Shown one piece after another: positions 1 to 4,524 of a stretch of DNA of 5,714 nt. Position numbers and translations under genes: made by a program. The notes beneath the pieces are model-generated. The model saw only the letters and a program-made list of their open reading frames with translations. It was not told where the DNA came from and made no database searches. How positions within the stretch are numbered: the stretch's first letter is position 1; every line of letters begins with the position of its first letter. The stretch covers positions 1-5,714 of the forward strand of contig JADZDV010000441.1 of NCBI GenBank assembly GCA_020850915.1, written 5' to 3'. The DNA comes from Chloroflexota bacterium. Lineage in GTDB: Bacteria > Chloroflexota > UBA6077 > JADZDV01.

Positions 1-4
1 CAAG

Positions 5-30
5 GCCCCAATTCAAGTGTGAATCGGGGC
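5..30 (-). terminator. Hairpin downstream of tRNA-Leu, probable terminator
   Basis: On the minus strand GCCCCGATTC pairs with GAATTGGGGC around a 6-nt loop, giving a 10-bp stem. The one imperfect pair is a G-U wobble on the minus strand but an A/C mismatch on the plus strand, so the hairpin suits a minus-strand transcript. It begins 6 nt past the tRNA 3' end. Only CTTG follows before the window ends, so no U-tract can be confirmed. It could be an intrinsic terminator or a 3'-processing stem. Confidence 0.5.
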
Positions 31-36
31 TGCCGG

Positions 37-119
37 TGCCGAAGAGGGGATTCGAACCCCTACGGGTTTTACCCCAACGGTTTTTGAGACCGCCGCGTCT
101 GCCGTTCCGCCACTTCGGC
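37..119 (-). tRNA. tRNA-Leu (anticodon CAA)
   Basis: This 83-nt class II tRNA reads UUG leucine codons. On the minus strand the acceptor arm GCCGAAG/CTTCGGC pairs perfectly over 7 bp. The D stem is GCG/CGC. The anticodon stem GCGGT/ACCGT closes the loop CTCAAAA, which places CAA at positions 84-86. A 15-nt variable region contains the GGG/CCC stem typical of leucine tRNAs. The T arm AGGGG/CCCCT carries the standard TTCGAAT loop. The discriminator base is A, as expected for tRNA-Leu. The 3' CCA is not encoded, since the genome reads ACCGG, so it must be added after transcription. Nothing is inserted in the anticodon loop, so there is no intron. Confidence 0.97.
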
Positions 120-130
120 TCGGTCACGAG

Positions 131-136
131 AGTATA
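131..136 (-). promoter_or_regulatory. Candidate -10 box for tRNA-Leu
   Basis: TATACT on the minus strand (5 of 6 matches to TATAAT) lies 11 nt before the tRNA 5' end. That would give a transcript with a leader of only about 5 nt, as is common for tRNA genes. No good -35 hexamer is visible at 16-18 nt spacing; the nearest is GGCGCA. This rests on motif and position only. Confidence 0.4.
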
Positions 137-155
137 GGAGGCCAATCCGGAGCTG

Positions 156-169
156 CGCCATGCATGGCG
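156..169. repeat. 14-bp perfect palindrome between propeller gene and tRNA
   Basis: CGCCATGCATGGCG is a perfect inverted repeat. It can fold as a 5-bp stem with a TGCA loop in either strand. It lies 18 bp past the stop codon of the minus-strand propeller gene and about 20 bp upstream of the tRNA -10 box. It could be the 3' hairpin of the propeller mRNA or a protein-binding site. No T-tract follows on the minus strand, so a classical intrinsic terminator is not supported. Confidence 0.4.
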
Positions 170-187
170 GAGCCCACCTCGGCCGTG

Positions 188-1309
188 CTACGGGATCCAG
201 CCTCCGCTGCCGTAGCCGCCCTCGGTGGTGACCTGGGCCACTCCGCCGCCGGTGACGGGGAAGACGCTCAGTCCCGTGATAGACCAGTACGCTAGGAACT
301 GCCCGTCCGGAGACCAGATCGGGTACGGATCGTCGGCGTTCACATTCGTCAGGCGAGTCGGCTCCCCGCCGCTCACAGGAACCGTCCAGATGTCCCATGG
401 GTTGCCATGCGCGTACGCCGCGCTCGGAAGAAGCCAACCGAACGGACCGTCGCCGCTGGGGCTGGCCAGCGGCGAGTTCATGATCGCCACCGCGATCTTC
501 TGGCCATCCGGTGAGAAGCGCGGACCTGCCAGCATCGGATACGTGCCAGGCGCGACAATCGACCGGGCAGCGCCGGTCGTGAGGTCCATCACAGAGAGGC
601 CGAGATCGCCTCGCTGATCCTGCAGAAACGTAAGGTAGCGACCATCAGGCGAGATATCAGGTCCCAGCGCGCCCTCCACCAATGTCGTAAGCTGGCCGTT
701 GAGCGTGGCGCGCTGGATGCGCTGGAACGGACGACTCTGCTCCAGACCGGCGGCCGAGAAGTAGATGGACTGCCCGTCGGGTGCCCAGACGGGCGTGTCC
801 ATGACGTCCCCGGGTCTGGCGCGCCCGACGAGCGGCCGGAGATTCGAACCGTCAGGATCGATGAGATACAGCTCTCCAGAGCTGGCGTTCTCGCCAGCGT
901 GGCGATGGTAGAACGCGATCACGATCGAGCGATGATCCGGCGACCATGCGGCTGCCGAGACGGCCTCCGCCTGCCCGTAGGTGAAGATCGAGGTCGACTT
1001 GCCCGCCGCCACGTCGATCGTGACGAGGTCCGTCAGCTTCGGTGCCACAACCCGGCCGCTAATCGGCAGCGAGCGGGCGGGATTGCGTGCCTCGTTGAAC
1101 AGGCGAGCCAGCGGCTCGCGAGCGAGCAGCAGGCCAATCACCAGCAACGCTGCGAGGACCGCGACGATCGGAAATCGCCCCGTGGCGTCACTGGTCGGCG
1201 CCTCGCCCTGGTGACGACCGTCAGGCGGTAGGGTCGGACTTGACCGGCTCCGAGTGGGATTCGCCGGCGACCGGCTCCTCTTCGGAGTCGGCCTCGTCGT
1301 CTTCGTCAT
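188..1309 (-). CDS. Membrane-anchored TolB/PD40-type beta-propeller protein
   Basis: The 373-residue protein is anchored by a single N-terminal membrane span. Residues 1-45 are rich in Lys, Arg, Ser and Pro. Residues about 46-63 are a hydrophobic span, and the basic side predicts N-in, C-out topology with the rest outside the membrane. The external part holds repeated blades marked by SPDG-type turns: WSPD at 122, WAPDG at 175, ISPDG at 219, FSPDG at 265 and WSPDG at 332, each followed by a beta strand. A final incomplete blade ends in GGWIP. This is the PD40/WD40-like repeat of TolB propellers, usually ligand- or protein-binding modules; no catalytic residues are evident and the ligand is unknown. 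The ATG at 1307-1309 lies inside the upstream gene and has GGAAG 5 nt before it. I see no other ATG, GTG or TTG in frame before the membrane span. Confidence 0.85.
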   Translation of the reverse strand: MTKTTRPTPKRSRSPANPTRSRSSPTLPPDGRHQGEAPTSDATGRFPIVAVLAALLVIGLLLAREPLARLFNEARNPARSLPISGRVVAPKLTDLVTIDVAAGKSTSIFTYGQAEAVSAAAWSPDHRSIVIAFYHRHAGENASSGELYLIDPDGSNLRPLVGRARPGDVMDTPVWAPDGQSIYFSAAGLEQSRPFQRIQRATLNGQLTTLVEGALGPDISPDGRYLTFLQDQRGDLGLSVMDLTTGAARSIVAPGTYPMLAGPRFSPDGQKIAVAIMNSPLASPSGDGPFGWLLPSAAYAHGNPWDIWTVPVSGGEPTRLTNVNADDPYPIWSPDGQFLAYWSITGLSVFPVTGGGVAQVTTEGGYGSGGWIP

Positions 1310-1415
1310 GTTTCTTCCGCGATGTCACATAGACCAGCACGACTGCCAGAAGCACCGCGCCACCCGCCAGCGCAAGCTCATCCCAGCCGCTGCCGTGGAG
1401 AAGGAGGAGGTTCAT
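1221..1415 (-). CDS. Small single-span membrane protein with acidic tail
   Basis: This 64-residue protein has a short N-terminus (MNLLLLHGSGWDEL), a hydrophobic span at about residues 15-31, the basic stop-transfer RKK at 33-35, and a strongly acidic tail (DEDDEADSEEE and following). The basic residues right after the span suggest a cytoplasmic tail. It precedes the propeller gene on the same strand and overlaps its first 89 nt, so the two are probably translationally coupled and may act together at the membrane. I do not recognise a characterised family; the LLHGxGWDEL start resembles short hypothetical membrane proteins of high-GC bacteria, but that is recollection, not proof. The ribosome site is weak: GGA about 9 nt upstream of the ATG. 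Confidence 0.7.
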   Translation of the reverse strand: MNLLLLHGSGWDELALAGGAVLLAVVLVYVTSRKKHDEDDEADSEEEPVAGESHSEPVKSDPTA

Positions 1416-1462
1416 GGGGCCATTCCGGCCCGGGCCGAGCGCCGGGCGCGCGTTCCGGAGTC

Positions 1463-1468
1463 AGTATA
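1463..1468 (-). promoter_or_regulatory. Candidate -10 box for the small membrane protein/propeller pair
   Basis: TATACT on the minus strand, identical to the box before the tRNA, lies about 48 nt upstream of the ATG at 1415. It sits in the divergent spacer (1416-1538) between this pair and the PAP2 gene. No convincing -35 is seen at 16-18 nt. On the plus strand of the same spacer, TGA-GATACT at 1476-1484 could be an extended -10 for the PAP2 gene, but it is weaker. Confidence 0.35.
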
Positions 1469-1526
1469 CGTCCCGTGAGATACTCTCGGCAGCGCGCCAG
1501 AAGCCCCTGCGCGACCCACGGCGCGC

Positions 1527-1533
1527 GAGGGAG
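1527..1533 (+). promoter_or_regulatory. Shine-Dalgarno site fixing the TTG start of the PAP2 gene
   Basis: GAGGGAG lies 5 nt before TTG at 1539-1541. It is the feature that favours this rare start codon: the reading frame has no nearby ATG, and the protein begins close to where PAP2 homologues begin. Confidence 0.6.
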
Positions 1534-1538
1534 CACGC

Positions 1539-2105
1539 TTGCATTTCGTCACCACTCTCGCCCGGCTCGACAACCGGGCAACCTGCGCACTACGGCGTCT
1601 CGCCGCGAGGTCGTCGTCCGTCGACCGCGGCCTGGTGTTTGCTGGCCGTATCGGCTCGTACCTGGCCGCGGGCCTGCTGCTGGCTGCCACCCTGCGGGGC
1701 GCGCTGGCGGTTCGCTCCAGCGCCCGGGCCTGTGCGGCGCTTGCGCTCGTCTACCTCGCCTGCGACGGCCTCGGCCTCGTGGCTCCGCGCCGCCGACCGT
1801 TCGCTGTGCGCGGCGAATCGCCCAGGCTGACCCATGAGCCGGCCCGGTCATTCCCCTCACGCCACGTGGCGTCCGCGACGGCGCTTGGCGTCGTCACCGG
1901 GCCTGTCTGCCCCCGCCTGAGCGCCGTTCTTCTGGCAGACGCCCTGCTCCTGGCGCTGGGCCGGATAGCAGCCGGCCTCCACTTCGCGTCGGACGTTTTC
2001 GCGGGAGCGCTGCTGGGGTGGTTGGCAGGCGCGCTCCTGAGGCAGCGTCTGCCAAGCGTCGCGCCTGTCCCCGCCCGCGCTGGGTGCCATGGTACGTCCG
2101 CGTGA
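1539..2105 (+). CDS. PAP2-family membrane phosphatase (undecaprenyl-diphosphatase-like)
   Basis: This 188-residue integral membrane protein is of the type-2 phosphatidic acid phosphatase family, which hydrolyses lipid phosphates such as undecaprenyl pyrophosphate or phosphatidate at the membrane. The signature is visible in order. Motif 1 is RRRPF around R86-P87, but it lacks the lysine usually found seven residues before the RP. Motif 2 is SFPSRH at 104-109, with H109 the expected acid/base residue. Motif 3 is GRIAAGLHFASD at 141-152, where R142, H148 (nucleophile) and D152 keep the R-x5-H-x3-D spacing, although the usual leading Ser is Gly. Hydrophobic segments lie at about 38-57, 63-82, 112-140 and 153-167. 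The start is TTG with a good Shine-Dalgarno. Its stop overlaps the next gene in GTGA. The substrate cannot be decided from sequence. Confidence 0.88.
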   Translation: MHFVTTLARLDNRATCALRRLAARSSSVDRGLVFAGRIGSYLAAGLLLAATLRGALAVRSSARACAALALVYLACDGLGLVAPRRRPFAVRGESPRLTHEPARSFPSRHVASATALGVVTGPVCPRLSAVLLADALLLALGRIAAGLHFASDVFAGALLGWLAGALLRQRLPSVAPVPARAGCHGTSA

Positions 2106-2341
2106 CTGACCAGGGAGACGGCCACCCGAGTAGACCGGACGAGCGGCCGCCCACCCAGCGGCCGATCGTCCCGGTCTGGCTGTTCCTGGCGGTGGTGGTC
2201 CTCGGCTCCACGGCGATCTGGCTCCTGGCACGCGCCTCTAGCGAGCGGGGCTCCGACGGCGACAGTGGCGTGCTCCTGCTGGCTATCTTCGGAGCAGCGT
2301 TCGCCGTGTACGTCGCCAGCCGCTACATCACGGGGAAGTGA
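2102..2341 (+). CDS. Small two-span membrane protein coupled to PAP2
   Basis: This 79-residue protein has a hydrophilic, proline-rich N-terminus (about 1-22), a membrane span at about 23-43 (PVWLFLAVVVLGSTAIWLLA), a short charged loop (RASSERGSDGD), a second span at about 56-73, and the tail SRYITGK. I chose GTG at 2102 because it forms a GTGA overlap with the PAP2 stop, a classic translational-coupling arrangement. The reading frame is open back to an ATG at 2018, but that start would lie 85 bp inside the PAP2 gene and add a basic stretch with no recognisable function. The family is not recognised. Co-translation with a lipid phosphatase suggests an accessory membrane role, which is inference. 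Confidence 0.7.
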   Translation: MTDQGDGHPSRPDERPPTQRPIVPVWLFLAVVVLGSTAIWLLARASSERGSDGDSGVLLLAIFGAAFAVYVASRYITGK

Positions 2342-2392
2342 GATGGGAGGGTGACGGGTGAGGAGGACGAGGGATTGAGGGCCCGCTGGCGG

Positions 2393-2650
2393 CTATGCGA
2401 GGCGGTGCTCCGCCGGGGGATAACCGATCTGCCCGAGTGCGTCCAGGATAGCCGCTCTATCGACGACCTCGGGGTCGAACTCCACGACGACGTGGCCCGT
2501 CCGGGCATCGATCTCCGCGTCCAGAACGCCCGGCAGCATCCACAGCTCCTGCGCGATCAGCGCCTCCGCGGGTGTTACGCAGCAGGAGGTGCCCACCGCT
2601 GGACGGACCAGCATGGCCGGCACCTCGAGTTCCAGACGTTCGGCGCTCAC
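2393..2650 (-). CDS. HMA-fold-like small protein with a CC motif
   Basis: The 85-residue protein has the beta-alpha-beta-beta-alpha-beta pattern of heavy-metal-associated domains. LELEVPAM is at 6-13 and a helix runs about 26-37. Then comes MLPGVLDAEIDARTGHVVVEFDPEVV, split as the loop-and-strand at 38-48 and the strand at 53-59, followed by a helix at 64-73 and GYPPAEH. The PGV...TG.V.VEFDP...I..AL..IGY series is the familiar HMA/CopZ pattern. The metal-binding GMxCxxC loop is not present as such: adjacent C23-C24 (GTSCCVTP) stand before the first helix, after an insertion of about 10 residues. It may bind a metal differently, or use the fold for something else. The start is GTG at 2648-2650, with GGAG upstream. 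It lies 45 bp downstream of nfo and is probably co-transcribed with it. Confidence 0.72.
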   Translation of the reverse strand: MSAERLELEVPAMLVRPAVGTSCCVTPAEALIAQELWMLPGVLDAEIDARTGHVVVEFDPEVVDRAAILDALGQIGYPPAEHRLA

Positions 2651-2695
2651 CGCGAGCGCTCCGACCCTCGAGCCGCCAGAGCCAATGGGCAGCGT

Positions 2696-3580
2696 TCACG
2701 CACGGATGGGCTCTCCTGAATCCACGTCCTCTGGAAGCGGCCGACCGGCCAGCCGCCGAAGGATCGCGATATTTCTCAGGTCGGGCCCCTTGCCTTCAAA
2801 GCCCGGCACTTCCAGGATGAATGGCTGATCGGCCAACTGGGGATGGTTGAGCAGCAGCTCGAAGCCCGCCTCGCCGATATGCCCCTCCCCGATGTTCGCA
2901 TGGCGATCGACGTGCGAGCCGAGCGGGGTCTTCGAGTCGTTCGCGTGGATGGCGACCAGCCTCGGGAGCCCGACCGACTCGTCGAACAGCTCCAGCGTCC
3001 GCTCCAGCCCGTCTCGGGTGGCGACGTCATAGCCAGCGGCTAGGAGGTGGCAGGTATCCCAGCAGACGACGATCCGCTCGTCGCCGCCCAGCGCCCTGAT
3101 GACATGACGAAACTGATCGAACTCCCGGCCGATGGTCTGCCCCTGCCCAGCGCAGACCTCCATGGCCAGCTTCGCCGAGCCCAAGTATGACGCCAGCACC
3201 GTCTCGAGCGCCTGCACGACGCGGCTCATGGCCACGTGGCCCTCGGCAGAGCCGGCGGAGCCCGGATGGAAGATCATCGCCTTTGCGCCAAGCTCGTCGG
3301 CCGCCGCGAGCTGCAGACCCAGGCCCTGCACCGACTTCGTGAGGATGTCCGGCCGCTCGGCGGCCAGGTTGATCAGGTAGATCCCGTGGACAAAGACGGG
3401 CGCCAGGTCGTGGTCCGCAACCCCGGCACGGAACGCCGCGACCTCGGCTGGCTTCAGAGCCGGTGCGCGCCACATCTGCGGACTGCCGACGAAGACCTGG
3501 AGCGCCTCCGCCTGAATCGCCAGAGCCGCCGCCACGCCGCCCTTGACTCCGCCGCCGACATGCGCCCCAATCCGCGCCAC
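2696..3580 (-). CDS. nfo: Deoxyribonuclease IV (AP endonuclease family 2)
   Basis: This 294-residue enzyme is the endonuclease IV type. It cleaves DNA 5' of abasic sites and clears blocked 3' ends in base-excision repair in the cytoplasm, using three metal ions. All nine metal ligands of the E. coli enzyme are present: H65, H105, E141, D175, H178, H212, D225, H227 and E257. Each is exactly four residues lower than in E. coli Nfo (H69 to E261), so the TIM-barrel core has no net indel between them. Recognisable blocks are ARIGAHV, VHGIYLINLA, FHPGS, AGQG, WDTCHLLAAGYD, HANDSKTPLGS and DRHANIGEGHIG. The E141 loop reads MEVCAGQG, where E-N-T-A-G-Q-G is usual. About 13 residues extend the C-terminus beyond the E. 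coli length. The start is GTG with a strong AAGGAGGG site. Confidence 0.96.
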   Translation of the reverse strand: MARIGAHVGGGVKGGVAAALAIQAEALQVFVGSPQMWRAPALKPAEVAAFRAGVADHDLAPVFVHGIYLINLAAERPDILTKSVQGLGLQLAAADELGAKAMIFHPGSAGSAEGHVAMSRVVQALETVLASYLGSAKLAMEVCAGQGQTIGREFDQFRHVIRALGGDERIVVCWDTCHLLAAGYDVATRDGLERTLELFDESVGLPRLVAIHANDSKTPLGSHVDRHANIGEGHIGEAGFELLLNHPQLADQPFILEVPGFEGKGPDLRNIAILRRLAGRPLPEDVDSGEPIRA

Positions 3581-3586
3581 GTCCCG

Positions 3587-3594
3587 CCCTCCTT
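3587..3594 (-). promoter_or_regulatory. Strong Shine-Dalgarno of nfo
   Basis: AAGGAGGG on the minus strand, 6 nt before the GTG at 3578-3580, is the best ribosome site in the window and fixes the nfo start. Confidence 0.75.
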
Positions 3595-3611
3595 CGACGC
3601 CTCTCAGCGGG

Positions 3612-3620
3612 AGGATAGCA
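3612..3620 (-). promoter_or_regulatory. Candidate extended -10 promoter for nfo
   Basis: On the minus strand TGCTATCCT gives a TGn extension followed by TATCCT, a plausible extended -10 about 30 nt upstream of the nfo start. No matching -35 is visible at 17 nt (TGGGCG), which is tolerable for an extended -10 promoter. It would put the transcription start near 3605 and the Shine-Dalgarno about 10 nt into the mRNA. Confidence 0.35.
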
Positions 3621-3916
3621 TGGGTCCGAACTCTCGCCCACAGGACTCACGCGAGAACGTGACACCTATCGAAACGCGCACAGCAGTACGTGGCCCGAGG
3701 AGAGCAATGGGTGATGCCAGTCAAGGCTGCCTCGATGCTCCTCGGTGACGATGAGGATAACCCGGCTGGCCCAGGTAGCCACGACCGAGCTCGAATCGTA
3801 GACGCTGTACGAGTAGCAGAGACCAGCGCACGCACTGCTGCCTTCGCGCCGCTCCACACGCGACACCGCACTCGGTGTTCGCCAGGCCTCCGGCAACCGC
3901 GGGCTCGAGGGGTGGG
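3621..3916. other. Gene-free intergenic stretch
   Basis: No convincing coding region is seen here on either strand. The open frames that cross it (plus 3690-3920, minus 3647-3871 and minus 3666-4067) have no recognisable domains, are rich in Arg, Ser and Ala in the way of chance GC-rich frames, and one runs antisense into the ferredoxin gene. Only weak short inverted repeats occur, such as CCTC/GAGG at about 3739-3755. No tRNA, direct-repeat array or long hairpin is apparent. It may hold regulatory DNA for the flanking divergent genes, a small RNA or a decayed gene; none of these can be shown from the sequence alone. Confidence 0.5.
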
Positions 3917-3945
3917 TTGACGCTGGCATGCGACGCGAATAGGGT
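3917..3945 (+). promoter_or_regulatory. Sigma-70-type promoter for the ferredoxin gene
   Basis: TTGACG (3917-3922) and TAGGGT (3940-3945) are separated by exactly 17 bp, predicting transcription from about 3952 and a leader of about 33 nt before the ATG at 3985. A second, better -10 match, TATGAT (3945-3950), overlaps it but would be 22 bp from the TTGACG. This supports the start at 3985, because the upstream in-frame ATG at 3946 falls within the promoter itself. Confidence 0.5.
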
Positions 3946-3952
3946 ATGATTA

Positions 3953-3965
3953 GGACGAAACGTCC
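3953..3965 (+). promoter_or_regulatory. Inverted repeat at the predicted transcription start
   Basis: GGACG-AAA-CGTCC is a perfect 5-bp inverted repeat with a 3-nt centre. It begins within a base or two of the predicted +1 and ends about 20 nt before the ferredoxin ATG. As DNA it could be an operator; as RNA it would be a 5'-end hairpin. Which of the two, if either, is unknown. Confidence 0.35.
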
Positions 3966-3984
3966 ACGCACGGAGCGCTGCTCA

Positions 3985-4434
3985 ATGTCATTCATCATTA
4001 CCGACAAGTGCGTTGGGTGTAGCGCCTGCGAGATCGTCTGCCCCGTCGACGCGATCAGCGGTGTCAAGAAGAGCTTCTACTTCGTTGACCCGAAGGTCTG
4101 TATCGATTGCGGCGCGTGCGGTCGGGCCTGCCCCTACGATGCCATCCTCGACACCTACGGCGACCTGGCCGCCAAAGTCCGGCGGACCGAGTGGGCCAAG
4201 CCGGTCATCCAGGAAGAGATCTGCTCGGGCTGCAAGTACTGCGTCGAGATCTGTCCCTTCGAGTGCCTCAGCCTCGACGGCGTCGAGGGCATGCCCTGGG
4301 TGAGCGTCGCCGTGCTCAGCGATGCGAAGAGCTGCGTCTCCTGCTACCTCTGCGAGTCTGCGTGCGACAAGGGCGCGATTGTCCTACGCCCGCCGGAGAA
4401 TGTGGCTCCCGCGGCGTCCAGGCGTTTTCAGTAG
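3985..4434 (+). CDS. Four-cluster [4Fe-4S] ferredoxin (double dicluster)
   Basis: The 149-residue soluble electron carrier has four complete CxxCxxCxxxC motifs: C9/12/15/19, C39/42/45/49, C80/83/86/90 and C117/120/123/127. It should therefore carry four [4Fe-4S] clusters. The first pair (residues 1-55) is a classic 2[4Fe-4S] ferredoxin, with Pro after the last Cys of each motif. The second pair (76-134) has a longer 26-residue loop between motifs, an extra C94, and Asp rather than Pro after C127. A charged linker of about 30 residues joins the halves. No membrane span or signal peptide is seen. The start at 3985 has CGGAG 9 nt upstream and lets the protein begin at MSFIITDKC, as ferredoxins commonly do. 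Four-cluster carriers of this size feed or drain redox enzymes such as aldehyde:ferredoxin oxidoreductases, but no such partner is in the window. Confidence 0.92.
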   Translation: MSFIITDKCVGCSACEIVCPVDAISGVKKSFYFVDPKVCIDCGACGRACPYDAILDTYGDLAAKVRRTEWAKPVIQEEICSGCKYCVEICPFECLSLDGVEGMPWVSVAVLSDAKSCVSCYLCESACDKGAIVLRPPENVAPAASRRFQ

Positions 4435-4473
4435 AACTGGTCTCAGCTCGCTCGCCACGCGGAGCGTGATGTC

Positions 4474-4485
4474 ACCGGCGCCGGT
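4474..4485. repeat. 12-bp palindrome between ferredoxin and phosphatase genes
   Basis: ACCGGCGCCGGT is a perfect inverted repeat in the 90-bp spacer. Just before it, CGCTC (4449-4453) can pair with GAGCG (4462-4466). No T-run follows either element, so Rho-independent termination is not supported. They could be mRNA-stabilising or processing structures, or chance in GC-rich DNA. No clear promoter for the downstream gene is visible in this spacer. Confidence 0.3.
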
Positions 4486-4524
4486 CGAAACTGACTGGCG
4501 CCCCTGTCGCGCTCTGGAGATGCC

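Noticed and set aside
225..617. 130-residue plus-strand frame opposite the propeller gene
   Set aside because: Antisense reading of propeller blades. Its apparent repeats merely mirror the SPDG turns of the real gene.
1322..1837. 171-residue plus-strand frame rich in Arg, Pro and Gly
   Set aside because: Overlaps both the small membrane gene and the PAP2 gene out of frame; its composition is typical of a shadow frame.
1751..2231. Two 124-residue minus-strand frames opposite the PAP2 gene
   Set aside because: Shadows of the PAP2 and small membrane protein coding regions, with no domain and Arg/Gly/Pro-heavy composition.
2342..2392. Possible bidirectional terminator between the convergent small membrane and HMA genes
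   Set aside because: The 51-bp spacer is purine-rich and I could find no stable inverted repeat in it.
3027..3665. 212-residue minus-strand frame overlapping nfo
   Set aside because: Out-of-frame reading of nfo; all nine metal ligands are in the other frame, which has the strong Shine-Dalgarno.
3690..3920. 76-residue plus-strand frame in the intergenic gap
   Set aside because: No domain or membrane pattern and no convincing ribosome site; the composition is like chance GC-rich translation, and its end runs into the ferredoxin promoter.
3666..4067. 133-residue minus-strand frame antisense to the start of the ferredoxin gene
   Set aside because: About half of it is the reverse reading of the cysteine-motif region of a certain gene. 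It has no recognisable domain, and such antisense frames are frequent opposite ferredoxin motifs in GC-rich DNA.
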